Assembly (NCBI GenBank): GCA_019454045.1 | Contig: SKCR01051208.1 | Coordinates: 124,001-188,000, forward strand | Source: Zanthoxylum bungeanum | Lineage: Eukaryota > Streptophyta > Magnoliopsida > Sapindales > Rutaceae | DNA: 64,000 nucleotides | Direction of reading: 5' to 3' | In this document: in pieces, positions 44,788-57,096 of the stretch | Numbering within the stretch: the stretch's first letter is position 1 | How the letters are laid out: each line of letters starts with the position of its first letter | Notes under the pieces: model-generated | Told to the model about the DNA's origin: nothing | Databases searched by the model: none | What the model saw: the letters and a program-made list of their open reading frames with translations, nothing else | Position numbers and translations under genes: made by a program

Positions 44788-46121
44788 TCATCTCCCTCTT
44801 GAAAAGGATTCGACCTCGAATCTGTACCTGCATCAAAAGGAGTCAAGTCAGAAACATTAAATGTAGCAGACACATTATACTTACCTTGTAAATCCAGCTT
44901 GTATGCATTATCATTAATCCGTTCCAAGACTTGAAATGGACCATCCCCTCTCGGTTGTAGCTTAGATTTACGTTGTTCAGGAAATCTCTCCTTGCACATG
45001 TGTACCCAACCCAATCTCCAGGCTGAAATACCACACCGTTTTCTTCCCTTATTAGCATGAGAAGCATATTGCTTATTCTTTTTCGCTGTATTTGCTCACT
45101 TGCTTTCTCATGTATATGCTTCACCAAATCGGCTTTCCTTTTTCCATCTAGCCCCGCATGTTCATCAACAGGCAAAGGTAACAAATCTAATGGAGTTAGT
45201 GGCTGAAAACCATAAACAATTTCAAATGGTGAGTAAGATGTAGAGGAATGAATACTACGATCATATGCAAATTCAACAAAAGGCAAACAATCCTCCCAAG
45301 TTTTTAAGTTCTTATTAATAATAGTACGCAATAAATGAGTCAAAGTCCTATTAACAACTCTCGGTCTGGCCATCAGTTTGGGGTGGCAAGTAGTAGAATA
45401 CAAATGTTTAGTTCCCAACTTACCCCATAAAACTTTCCAAAAGTGACTAAGGAATTTGACATCACGATCTGAAACTATACTCCGTGGAATCCCATGGAGT
45501 CGTGCTACTTCTCTAAAGAACAAGTCAGCAATGTTAGTGGCATCATCAGTTTTATGACATGCTATAAAGTGTGCCATCTTACTGAACCTATCAACCACTA
45601 CAAAGATGGAATCTCTACCTTTCTTAGTCCTAGGTAAACCCAAGATAAAGTCCATCGATACATCTACCCATGGCTCACTAGGTATAGACAATGGTGTATA
45701 CAACCCATGAGGCATAACCTTAGATTTAACATGTTTACAAGTTAAGCATTTATAACACAAACGCTCAATATCTCTCCGCATTTTAGGCCAATAAAAATGT
45801 TCACTCAATACTCCTAAGGTTTTGGCAATGCCAAAGTGCCCCATAAAACCTCCCCAATGTGCTTCCCTCACTAACAACTCACGCATACTACAAACAGGAA
45901 TGCATAATCCTTCTCCATAAACAGAAACCCATCATGTTGGTAGAATTTACTAAAAGCAGACTTTTCACATGCAGCATAGATAGTACTAAAGTCAATATCA
46001 CTAACATAAAGTTCTTTAATAAATTCAAACATAAGCATTCTTGCACTCAATGAAGTATGTAAATCATACCTTCGCGATAGTGCATCGGCGACAATGTTTT
46101 CCTTACCTTGTTTGTAGCGGA
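44788..46121 (-). pseudogene. GYP-3 integrase
   Basis: The zinc-binding region (REAHWGGFMGHF, CYKCLTCKHVK) has one Cys-adjacent Asp changed to Tyr. The core shows [18 protein letters not shown] and [11 protein letters not shown]. After a frameshift, [25 protein letters not shown] and PLTPLDLLPLPVDEHAG are readable. The terminal part (GDGPFQVLERINDNAYKLDL, then SNPFQEGDDDMIQ) crosses into the LTR. Two frameshifts lie near 45010-45070 and one near 45360. Confidence 0.88.
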
Positions 46122-46417
46122 ATTCCCGTACTCATGATGTGCCTCTTTGGTCTGTTTCTGTTCTTCTCAGTGATATTGTTTTTGATGTTCGGAATCGTGA
46201 TAGCTTATTATGGAAGGTGAAACCATCTTATGACAATAAATGGCTTCAACTATCCTGGCAGTTGCCCGATGACATCTTCTATTGATCTTATCTTGCTTGT
46301 AGCCTTTCGGCTTTTCTTCTAGGAGGGCTTATCCTCTCTAGTTGCCTGGGGTATGCCTCTTTGCTCTTTTATAGTTTTCTTTTGGTTATAATACTTACTT
46401 TATATAAAAAAAAAAAA
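46122..46417 (+). mobile_element. LINE-H: 5'-truncated LINE tail in GYP-3
   Basis: About 300 bp on the plus strand: the last ORF2 codons (DIVFDVRNR, then SYDNKWLQLSWQLPDDIFY), the 3' UTR and 12 A residues at 46406-46417. GYP-3 resumes with GGATTACATATGG. Compared with GYP-2, the target duplication is at most GGA, unusually short. Confidence 0.9.
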
Positions 46418-47540
46418 GGATTACATATGGAAATGTCTCAACAAATTCTAACAATTTTGCGTGTCGTTTGTTCAGCTTACCTTGGCCTTTCAGATGCTTC
46501 AATGATTCATGAGATGTATGGATCACAAACTCTCGAGGCAACAAATAATGCTGCCAAGTCTCAAGGGCTCTCACTAGCGCATACAACTCCTTGTCATATA
46601 TGGGGTACCTCAAAACTACTCCATTCATCTTTTACTAAAGTAAGCTATTGGTCGCTTTTCTTGCATAAGAACCGCTCCAATGCCTATCTCGGATGCGTCA
46701 CACTCAATCTCAAATGTCTTCTCAAAGTTGGGTAGTGCCAAGACTGGTGCACTGCACAACTTCATTTTCAGATCCTGGAATGCACGCTCCTGCTCTTCAC
46801 CCCATTTGAAGCCAACAGTCTTCTTCCCTACTTCAGTCAGTGGTGCTGCAATACTACTGAAGTCTTTAACAAATCTACGGTAGAAGTTTGCATGGAAGCT
46901 TCTGACTTCTGTCACTGTTGTTGGTATTGGCCAATCCTGAATTGCCTTCACCTTTTCTAAATCTACCTTGATGCTATCTGCACTCACAACAAATCCAAGG
47001 AAAACAATTCTATCCATACAAAAAGTGCACTTATCAAAGTTAGCATACAGTTTTTCTTGCCTTAACACATCAATAACATGCTTCAAATGCATAACATGCT
47101 CATCTACTGTTTTACTGTAAACTAAAATGTCATCAAAATAAACCACAACAAACTTACCTAAAAATGCACGCATAACATGATTCATCAATCTCATAAATGT
47201 GCTAGGTGCGTTTGAAAGACCAAATGGCATAACTAACCATTCATACAAGCCATACTTAGTCTTAAATACAGTTTTCCACTCATCTCCCTCTCTCTTGCGA
47301 ATTTGATGGTATCCACTCTTTAAATCAATCTTACTAAAAATTTTTGAACCATGCAATTCATCCTACATGTCATCTAGTCTAGGAATGGGGTGAGGATACT
47401 TTACCGTAATATTGTTGATAGCTCGACAATCAACGCACATACGCCACGTCCCATCTTTCTCAGGAACTAGAAGCACTGGTACTGCACAAGGACTCATGCT
47501 TTCCCTTACATACCCCCTTGTCCATCACTCCCTTACTTGC
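46418..47540 (-). pseudogene. pol: GYP-3 reverse transcriptase and RNase H
   Basis: The RT reads [39 protein letters not shown] and [15 protein letters not shown] (YFDD near 47125). The RNase H part has [20 protein letters not shown] and [10 protein letters not shown], where Ser replaces the conserved Asp. A stop near 47360 separates the fingers ([10 protein letters not shown]) from the palm, and a small deletion near 46890 removes residues between FHG and FYRRF. Confidence 0.88.
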
Positions 47541-48450
47541 CTTTGTAGCTTCTTTGTCTCATCGGGATTGCTCCTATAAGCCGGTCTGTTAGTAATGACT
47601 GCTCCAGGTATGAAGTCTATCTGGTGCTCAATACCTCTAATGGATGGAAGCCCACTAGGTATGTCCTCTGTCAGTACGTCACTGTAATCCTGCAAAAGAG
47701 ATGAAATATACACAGGAAACAAAAGGTCAGTGTTAGTAAAATAAATATGAGGCTCCTTATAGACTAACAATAGCATGAGCTTGCTAGCCTTGAACGCTTT
47801 CTTCGCTTCACCTTCACCCATGTAGAAACTTTTTTTAACTCTCATTTTTGTTTCCCCCTCACATTCACTCACACTCCCCTTGGGAACTCCCACGGCCTTG
47901 GCCTTATTTTTCCCACCAGATACATCACTCTCACTAGTCTCACCCAAGGTGGTGTTTCCCTTCGCTCTCTCTTTGTCACTCTCTAGTTGCAACTTAACCT
48001 GATCTTCATGGACTTGTGCAGGTGTAAGTGGGTATAATGTAATGGGTTTTCCCTTATGCTGAAAAGAGTACTTGTTCTTGAACCCATCATGAATAACCTT
48101 CTTATCAAACTGCCACGGCCTGCCCAAAAGAATATGCCTAGCATGCATCGGTATCACATCACATAGGACATCATCTGTGTATGGCCCAATGGTAAAGCTC
48201 AATAATACCTGCTTTGTCACACTTATTTCCCCATAATCATTTAACCACTGCAACTTAAAGGCTTCGGGTGTCTCAAGCAACTCAACCTCAATCGCTCAAT
48301 CAAAGTTGTGCTAGCAACATTAGTACAACTGCCCTCATCTATGATCATACTACACCCATTGCCATTCACACGGCACCTAGTATGGAATATGTTCTCCCTC
48401 TGTTGCACACTCTCATCTTCTACAACATGTGCACTTAAAGCACGCTTGAC
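47541..48450 (-). pseudogene. GYP-3 protease and linker
   Basis: The segment MIIDEGSCTNVAS keeps the catalytic Asp but has Glu in place of the following Gly. MHARHILLGRPWQFDKKVIHDG and the linker KKSFYMGEGEAKKAFKASK follow. A frameshift at about 48260 splits the protease. Confidence 0.87.
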
Positions 48451-48875
48451 AACTAAGGATAAGTTATTCAGCGGGTATGCAGCTCCCTCATGGTTACTAG
48501 CATCCTCCAACTCTGGCATCTCCTCCTCAACCTCACTATCGGTAGAGTACACATCTCCACTCTTTTTATCAATCACTAAGGTACGCCTATTGGGACATTG
48601 TGAAGCATAGTGTCCTATGCCCAAACATTTGAAACACTTTACATCCTTAGTTCTAGTAGCTAAACCCTCAGGATTTGGTCTAGTTTTGCTCGGTTCTGCA
48701 GCCTCTTTACCTTTGGCACTAGGTTCGGCCCTAGGCTTATTAAAGCTCCACTTAAACTCGCCTCTAGGCTTGTCAAAGCCTCCATCTCGCTTCTCATTCG
48801 GAACCAATTTCCCCTTCCATGCAGAAGTAGCTTGAGTACCAAATCTGAATGTTGACTTTTTCTTGAGTTGCCTTT
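48451..48875 (-). pseudogene. gag: GYP-3 gag, C-terminal part with zinc knuckle
   Basis: It encodes the Lys-rich segment after the capsid domain (WKGKLVPNEKRDGGFDKPRG), a CCHC knuckle (CFKCLGIGHYASQC) and the acidic stretch toward the protease. It is cut at the left TSD of LINE-E (48863-48875) and continues at 54791. Confidence 0.88.
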
Positions 48876-48998
48876 TTTTTGGATAAAGTAAGTATATTAA
48901 CCAAAGAAAACTATACAAGCGCAAAAGGGCATACCCCAAACAACTAGAGAGGACAAGCCCTCCTAGAAGAAAAGCCCGAAAGGCTACAAGCAAAAAGA

Positions 48999-51451
48999 TC
49001 AACAGAAAATGTCATCGGGCAAGTGCCAAGATAGGTGAAACCATTTATTGTCATAAGATGGATTCACCTTCCGTAAAAAGCCAGCACGATTCTGAACATC
49101 AAAAACAATATCACTAAGCAGGACAGAAACAGGTCGAAGATGCGCATCATGAGTGCGGGCATTCCTCTCCCTCCATAAATGGTAAACTGACGCGGCAAAA
49201 GACAGCCGAACAAGAAGATGACGTAAAGAGGCGTCGGAAAACTGACACATCCACTCAACAGTCTGAGGCCAATCTCAGCAACTCCAATCTAACCCACACA
49301 TAGCCAGCACATCCGACCAGACCTTAGAAGAGAAAGTGCACTGGAAGAAAAGATGATCAATATCCTCACTTGAACAACCACAGAGAACACATCGCGAGCA
49401 AGTAGAGATACCGAACCTCATCAAACTATCCTGAGTACAAAGGCCTCCCTGAATAGACATCCAAAGCAAAAAGGAATGGCGGGGAATGGCCTTACGGAAC
49501 CAAATAACTCGGGACCAATGCACCAAGGTTTCCCTTGCCCGCATAGCATTCTAGGCACTATCCACTGAAAATCTCCCTCTACTATCATCCTCCCTCATAC
49601 TAGAAGGATTCAGAATATGGGTCCGAGCCAAATCAACAAGGGTGGCAGACCTAGAAGGGGGCCATCGCCAAGAAGAATCAGAAATAATGGAAGCAAATGT
49701 AGCCATCCTATCCAAGCCAGAGTCATAAATAACTCGCTCACCCAACGAATCCACAATCGGACCCATAGGATGCCAAAAATCAAACCACAATAAAGTCTTC
49801 ACACCATTCCCAATCCTAACTCTCATCCGCCGCCGGGACCAAGAACGAAGTTCCAAAATCTTACGCCAACTCCAAGAACAATCTGTAGGACAAGGCACCT
49901 CCCAAAAACTTCTCCCCCTCAACAAATAAGACTGAACCCAATTCGACCAAGAAGAAATCTTGCCAGAACAAAGAAACCAAATGTGCTTAACAATAGCCGC
50001 TCTATTCCAAGTTTCCAATCTCTTAATCCCCAACCCCCCTCCTTTAGAGGTAAACAAACTCTACTCCAAGCCACTCTCGCTCCAGAAGAAGATAGCTCAC
50101 TACCCTTCCAAAGGAAAGAACGGAGAATCGTCTCCACCTTCCTAATAACAGACTTAGGAAGAATAAATAAAGAAGACCAATAAACTTGAATGGAGAACAA
50201 AACAGACTTAATGAGCTGAAGCCGCCCCGCATAAGAGAGAAACTTACTACTCCAACTCTTAGCACGCATAACAATACGGTCCACAAGAGAAGCACAATCT
50301 GAGGCCTGGAGTTTAGTAGAAATCAAAGGGACTCACAGGTACCTCACAGGAAGAATCCCTTCTTGGAAGCCCGGAACATGACGCAGCTGGCCCTGAAGAG
50401 AAGAAGAGATGCCAGAGGAGAAGAAATGACTTTTAGTTGGATTCGGGATTAAACTTGATAAACCACTGAACTGCCTGAGACAATCATTGATCAAGGAAAC
50501 CGAAGAGACATCCGCTTTACAAAAAATCATAAGGTCATCCGCAAAGCAAAGATGAGTGAGACGGTTCTTAGAACACCGCCTATGGAATTTGAACTCCTGA
50601 TTAAGAGCCATATTATGAAGTAAGCCTGACAGAACTTCCATAGCCAAAACAAAGAGATAAGGAGACAAAGGATCACCTTGTCGCAACCCGCGACCCAGAA
50701 AAAAAAAACCATGCAACTCCCCATTAATAGACACAGAAAACCTAGTAGAAGTCATACACTCCTGAATCCAACCCACCATCCTCTCAGGAAAACCAATAGT
50801 TCGCAAAACCTCAACCAAAAAGTCCCAACGAACAGTGTCATAAGCTTTCATCAAATCAATCTTAAGGGCACATCTCGGGGAACCACCAGTCCGATGATAA
50901 TTCCGAACCAACTCCTGACACAAGAGAATGTTATCGCTGATACGCCTACCCGAAACAAAAGCAGATTGATTATGACTAATCACTGAAGGAAGGATAACAT
51001 TGATCCTATTCGCAATAAGCTTAGCAATACACTTGTAAATAGTGTTGCAACAAGAAATAGGCCGATAATCCTTAACCATGGAAGGGTTGGGAATCTTAGG
51101 AATCATAGCAATAGAAGTAGCATTAACCTGCCTCAAGAGACGCCTAGAGGAAAAGAAAGAGTGAATAGCACAAATGACATCATTCCCCACAACACTCCAA
51201 GACTTCTTAAAGATACCCGAGTTAAAACCATATGGGCCTGGAGCTTTATTGTCCTTCAGCGCGAACAAGAAAGCCTTAATCTCCTCATCTGAAACCTCCC
51301 GGGAAAGAATCTCACTCTGCTCAGCTGTCACATGCCTAGTAATAGCAGATCTAAGGGCAACCATATCAATATCCTGCTGACAATGCTGGGGGCCCAAAAG
51401 GGACTTAAAAAAAGAAACAATCTCATCTTTAACCAAAGCCTCATCCTGCAC
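48999..51451 (-). pseudogene. LINE-E ORF2: reverse transcriptase and zf-RVT
   Basis: The RT is readable from DNKAPGPYGFNSGIFKKSW (Asp to Tyr in the PGPDGF block) through ALKIDLMKAYDTVRWDF, GLRQGDPLSPYLF and FADD (50534-50545). Frameshifts near 50330 and 50060 and a stop near 49551 precede the zinc region (RCVLCGCSSEDIDHLFFQC) and the end LSWHLPDDIFC at 48999. Confidence 0.88.
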
Positions 51452-52240
51452 ACGGATCCCATCCTCCTTAGATCAGAAGTAATCTTGCTACGGCCATGAA
51501 AGCTCTTCATAGCTGTAAAGAAGAATTTAGTATTCTGATCCCCAAGGTTAAGCCATTGAACACGAGACTTCCGTCTATTGAAGCCTTCCTCAGCCCGACT
51601 CATGACACCATACCGTAGACGAAAGACTAGCTTCTTCAGCTAACAGAGCAGAGTCACTGGGGCACTCCTGTAAAGCCCGCTGCACTCTATCCAACTCCCT
51701 CATAATCTCCAAAACCTTACTCGGGATCTTAGAGAAATGCTCAACATTAAATTTCTTTAAGGCCACCTTAACACTCTTCAGCTTACAACATAAACGGAAC
51801 ATCGGAGTACCATGAACACTAATGTCCCAAGCCCTGGCCACAACTGAAAGAAAATCGGGATGATCAGCCCAAAAGTCAAAGAATTTGAAGGGAATTTTCC
51901 TCTTTGGGAGCTCGGCAAGTTTAACCACCATAGGAGAATGATCTGAAACACTACAATGAATAACTTGAGAAGAAGAACGAATAATGCTAACATCAATGTC
52001 ACTAGGGTTCCAACAAACCCAAATACGGCCAAACAGGAAGAATATCAGAATGGCAAAAAAACTTCCATGAAGGATTAATCGCCCGAGAAACATTCACAAA
52101 ATTAACCTCCTTTACCTTGGTTTCAACTAAACCACACAAAGAAAGCTTCTCATCACGAAGAAACCTCATAACTTCAGCTTGTTTTATTGGGTCATTGAGA
52201 CCCGAATGTTCCAACAACCAAAAATCATTAAAACAGAGAA
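51452..52240 (-). pseudogene. LINE-E ORF2: endonuclease with internal deletion
   Basis: The start (NDPIKQAEVMRF, CGLVETKVKEVNFVNV) and PSDIDVSIIRSSSQVIHCSV are present. The next codons are SDHSPMVVKLAELPKRK. Compared with LINE-B and LINE-D about 0.4-0.5 kb is missing at 51946-51950, including the GDFN-type catalytic segment. The linker region continues with a frameshift near 51610 and another near 51470. Confidence 0.85.
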
Positions 52241-54518
52241 GAGTAGAGCCAAACCCAAACAAATCAATGCCGTCGACCCCCTCTCGGGGACTACCGTTTC
52301 TGACTCCTCTTACCACCAGAACCCTTTCTAGATTTGTTGCCATAAACCAATTTCCTGATCTCCTGAGAATCAATGACCTTATTGGCCAAACTGTTATCAT
52401 TGGGAGTGGGCGAAACATAAGTTCCAGAAGGTGGAGACTCAGCTAAAACAGACTTGGGAAGATCCTTGACAGGAGGTGAAGAAGCAAGGGAATATTCTCA
52501 TTCCTCCTTTTCCTCTGCCTCTGAAATAACTGCCTCAGACGGAACCACGGACGTAGGAGGAGTTACTAGAGCCGATTCCAACCTATTGGAAGAGCACTCA
52601 CCCATAACAATAACCCTATCAGTGGGAACACTCTGAATCACATCACTGCTCGAGCTAATAGGAGTAGTCACAGTCGCTCCCTTACCTTTCTTCTTCTTAG
52701 AGATCGGAATCCAGACACCCTCCTTTATTCTAGTAGTGTCAGCCGTAACAACTGTATCCGTAGAAGAAATAGATGGCTTGGGAATCCAGGACTGAGAAGG
52801 TGTACTAACCTCCTTATAAGGGGCCTTATCTGGGCAGGAACTCATCGAATGGCCAAAAACTTCAATGGTAGTACATTTCACAGGAACCCATTCAAACTCA
52901 ACCCTAATAGGTGCCCTAGTACCATCAGGATACTGGAAGATAATCTCCTCGACAAGGGGGTTCCGAGCATCAATCTCAACACAGACTCGAGCGAAACTAA
53001 GCTGTTTCCTGGATAGGGTAATGTGGTCAGCATTGAGAGGTCTTCCAATAGCACTTGCCACATAACTAATCCCTTTAGCCGTCCATAAGTCAATGGGCAG
53101 GTGAAAGAGTCTAACCCAAACAGGAACCTTACATTGGTCCTCCTTAGTCAAAGATAAACCAGGTTGCCAAAGTTTGAGAACCGACGGTCTATTAGCCATA
53201 TGCCAAGGGGCTTCGTCCAACACCGCATTAGCTCCTTTAAGGCTATCAAATCTAAACAAAAAGAAGCCATTATCGGATGTAAGAACCTCTAGCAAACCAA
53301 GCCTCCCCCATAATTTGAGCGCAATAGAGTTGACAGTTTGAAAAGGAAGTCTTTTACCCACAAAATAAACAACCAAAGTACTCCGCCAATACCCACTACC
53401 CTCTTCAATAACCTCAGCAGGAGGGCACACTATAAACCTTGCCATCAATAACATTTGGTTGAACATAGTGCAGAGCGGTAGAAAAACAAGCCGAGTCAAG
53501 AGGATCTCCTCCTTTAGGTCCATTCAGCGCACTAGCATAACTCTTAGGATTAGCCCCCAAAGCTACTGCAGGAGAGGAAACAGTATGACCCAAACCATCT
53601 ACCTTAACAACCCCAAAGGCACTAGCACCACCAACAGAATCACTCAATTTCATACCCGGCGAAACGAAATCAGAAACAAACCCGGAAGGCAGAACAAAAT
53701 CACTAAAAGTGTTACTAGCCCTAGCCCTCACGGCATCACCAGCCTCATTCACAGTCAAGACTGAAACAGCAGTAGCCTCACCTGCAACAGTAGTAGCAAC
53801 ATGACCAGATTCACGTAACGGGCCAACACTCTATCCCACTGCAGAAACAGGATTACTCAAAGCAACAGAACAGGCCGAAGAAACAGGCCTTGAAACCACA
53901 TTAAACGAGCCACCAGCTCTGCCTAAAGCACCATCAACTGCACTCCCTTGAACAGAACAACATAGGAGACCACTCACAGCACCAGAGTCAGTCACACAAG
54001 CTCCAACCGAGGGCGCCAAAACAACACCATCAACAGGCTGACCAGTCCCTACACTACCAGACCCACCTACTGGTTGCAGACCAAGCCCTTGACTACCTTC
54101 GGCCACACCAAACTTATCAACCGAAACAATCACAGAGCCAGACTGGCCACCTCTACTAGAACCATTCTTATAAGCAAAGGGAGACCCATTACGATTACAA
54201 GCAAACCCAGGAACGGTCTCACCCAAACTCACCTGATGCGAACTACCAAGGACCGAATTGACGCAATCGGCAAGACTAGAAATAGGTTGAAGCAAACCCG
54301 GCAAAGTCGAAGTGACCGCTCGAACAATCCAAGGGCAGGACAGAGTGAGAGATTGCAGATTCCAAAAGCCCAAGGCTAGCTTCCACAGGACGAGAGATCG
54401 AAGGATCCAAAAGCCCATGGCTAGAATCCAAAGGAAGAGGGGCAACAGAGGTCAGAGGAGCAGAAGACGAGCCCTGAGAAATATTCCTCACAGCGCGCGG
54501 CCACCGCCGGGCAGACAT
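52241..54518 (-). pseudogene. LINE-E ORF1
   Basis: The ATG at 54518 reads MSARRWPRAVRNISQG. The N-terminal Ser/Gly/Val-rich part spans several frames (breaks near 54300, 53825 and 53430). DUF4283 (YWRSTLVVYFVGKRLPFQTV, APWHMANRPSVLKLW) and VEFEWVPVKC are intact. The knuckle reads CTTIEVFGHSMSSC, so the second Cys is lost and zinc binding is doubtful. The basic tail lies near 52270-52320. Confidence 0.87.
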
Positions 54519-54777
54519 GGCACCACCAAAGGAAAACCGGCCGACGACATAGGAGGAAAGAAGGGCCGAGAAAGAAAGGAAAATGGAGACACCGGGAGAA
54601 AGAGAACAACTACCGAGTCAAAAGAACAAAAGGAATTAAAAGAGGGGGGTTGCAAGGTTATCGATTGGTAGAAGACAAAAAGAAAAAAGGCTCACGACGA
54701 AAAAAGACGGGAATCGCCGCGAGGGGAAAAGAAAGTTGAGAGCATTTTAGGGTTCTAGTTTTTTTCTGCTCCATCTT
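54519..54777 (-). other. LINE-E 5' untranslated region
   Basis: A 259-bp pyrimidine-rich stretch on the minus strand between the TSD and the ORF1 ATG. It is similar in composition to the LINE-D 5' UTR. Confidence 0.7.
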
Positions 54778-54790
54778 TTGAGTTGCCTTT

Positions 54791-55734
54791 CTACCTTGAT
54801 AGCCATTGTGAAGCATATACTCCAAATCAACATATTGATGCAACTCCACCATGTTTGCAATCTCTCTATTCAAAGCCCCCTAGAAACCGTGCCATAGTAG
54901 CTTCTGCATCCTCAACTACATTTGCCCTGATCATGGCAACTTCCATCTCGATGTAATAGTCCTCAACACTCTTGGTCCCCTGATATAGATGTTGTAGTTT
55001 CTGATACAATTCCCTATAGTAATGGTTGGGTATAAATCTCTTTCTCATGAGACCTCTAAGTTCTGCCCATGTCTGAACCGGTCTCTCATAATTTCTCCTC
55101 CGAGTGGAGACAAGCTGATCCCACCAAATCATAGCATAATCAGTAAACTCAATCGCTGCCAGATTGATCTTCTTCTCGTCTGAGTAGTGATGACAGTTGA
55201 AAATCAATTTTATTTTCCTTTCCCATTCTATATTAGCTTCAGGATCATTCTTGCCGTGGAATGTTGGTATCTTGATCTTGATGCTACCTAGATCACCATC
55301 TACATCTCTTCGTCTACCATATTCCCTCCTATCATAATCCCCTCTTTTGGCATCAAATGCACATCTATCATGAAACCGTCTATCCCTCATATCATTCCTC
55401 CTATCAAACCTCATATTATGCCTCATATCATGCCCAGACTGAAATCTCTCCTCCACATCATCAAGACCATCAGAATCATCAAATTCATTTTCAGCTTCCT
55501 CTTCATCTGGTGGTACATACTATGGTGGTACACGTCGAGGTGGCACATTATAAGGTGGTGGTACATTCTGAGGTGGTGGTATATGCTGGGCTGGTGGTGC
55601 TCTAGGACCGCTACCAGTTTGAATACTCTCTACACTCTTGGTCAATCTCTTCAAGCAGTATTTATGTTCTCCATAATATCTGTAAATTTCCTATCCAAAG
55701 CCTCAAGCTTTTCATCAGTGGTTAGACCTGCCAT
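54791..55734 (-). pseudogene. gag: GYP-3 gag, N-terminal part
   Basis: The ATG at 55734 starts the same MAGLTTDEKLEALDRKF-like opening as GYP-2. The Pro-rich and Arg/Asp-rich parts and the gag domain (YAMIWWDQLV, RKRFIPNHYYRELYQKLQ) follow, open over about 55456-54866. A one-base shift near 54870 joins MNREIANMVELHQYVDLEY, after which LINE-E interrupts. Confidence 0.9.
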
Positions 55735-57096
55735 CTCAACACTAAACAAACAGATTAGAAATAACAAGAAAGTAAAACAATTATGTAAATCCTCACAATC
55801 TCACGTGTTTACACTCGAATGATATCACTCCACTCGTGTTTGCACTCTATTGGCTTTTACCCGATACTGTGCTCATAATCACTGCCTTTTACCACTCTTG
55901 AGTTCTTCCTCAATTCAAATGTGAATCACACTCAATCCAAGAATACAAAACCAATTGTTGTCCTCAAGCTAGCATGAAACACCACAGACCCAATAATATA
56001 TATATAAGGCAGGCGGAAACAAAATGTGAACAGGAATAGCAATGACGAAGACTCAATCAATAATACTTAAGCTAGAGTAATTAGAAAAAAGAAGTAAACA
56101 ATTAGCACAATGGAAAAAAAAATAAGCATGCAAATTCACGGTCGTATGCAATTTCGGGAGAAAATTTGGCACCTCTATAGAAATTTTGATGGAATACCCT
56201 TCACGGACACCCAAATGATAATATGGAACAAACTAAATTCAACCAAAAATTTTCACTTTTTTACTTTTTTTTTTGCTCAAATGATCACTATCACTCAAGT
56301 CCTTTTTTTTAATTACGTCAGATGCTGATACTGTGGATCTGATTTCAGAGGCTGAGTTAGGTTCTAATTTCAGAGGCTGGTTTTCAGGGCCTGATTTTAG
56401 AGTCTGATCTGGGTCTGATTTCAAAGTCTAAGTTTCAGGGTCTGATTTCAGAGTATGACGTCAGGGTCTGATTTCAGAGGCTACTGGTCAGGGTCTGATT
56501 TCAGTGGTTTTTTTTCAGGGTCTGATTTCAGAGGCTACTAGTCAGGGTCTGATTTCAGAGGTTACTTTTCAGGGTCTGATTTCATAGTCTGATTTCAGAG
56601 GCTAATTTCAGGGTCTGATTTCAGAGGCTAAGTTTTTAGAGTCTGATTTCAGAGGTTGAGTTTCAGGGTCTGAATTCAGAGTCAGATTTCAAAGGCTAAG
56701 TTTTTAGAGTCTGATTTCAGAGGTTGAGTTTCAGGGTCAGAATTCAAAGGCTAAGTTTCACGGTCTGATTTCAGACTTCACTAGGGTTTTAGAAACAAAT
56801 CACACAGCCGACAAAGAACATGCTTATTTCTTCAACATATGCTAAAGAACAGAAAGTATATGACGAACTGATATGAAGAACAGAACAAAAACCCCAGAAC
56901 TGGAAAATGATAAAAGATGAACTGATATGCAAAACACAACAAAATCAGATCCAGAAATAAACAAAACGAAAACAGAAACAAGATCCAACAAGAACTGAAA
57001 TGAAAATAACAAAGAACGAATATAAAAACAGAATCAAACAAAAAAAGAAAAGATAGGAAAAATCAGACCTTGGAACCCTGAGCTCTAGATACCAAA
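55735..57096 (-). other. GYP-3 leader with PBS
   Basis: A 1.36-kb untranslated leader with no gene. It includes the empty NA-2 site (near 56197). The PBS at 57075-57094 reads TGGTATCTAGAGCTCAGGGT on the minus strand, with an extra base disrupting the tRNA-Met match. It runs collinear with the GYP-2 leader. Confidence 0.85.
56330..56775. repeat. Minisatellite-like array in GYP-3 leader
   Basis: More than 20 degenerate units of the TCTGATTTCAGAGGCT/AGTTTCAGGG type, homologous to 43361-43750 but with different unit order and length. Unit gain and loss has gone on since the two elements diverged. Confidence 0.85.

Larger units (their letters stand above)
48876..54777 (-). mobile_element. LINE-E: full-span L1-type LINE (5.9 kb) in GYP-3 gag
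   Basis: It runs from a 5' UTR (54777) through ORF1 and ORF2 to the family 3' tail and a short poly-A (T-run 48876-48880 after the TSD). Both ORFs are broken, and the endonuclease core is deleted. It resembles LINE-A more than LINE-D in details such as the SSSQVIH and KQAEVMRFL segments. Confidence 0.93.
48863..54790. other. Target site duplication of LINE-E (13 bp)
   Basis: TTGAGTTGCCTTT lies at 48863-48875 and 54778-54790. The unbroken site in GYP-2 (about 38291-38303) is TTGAGCTGCCTTT. Confidence 0.94.
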
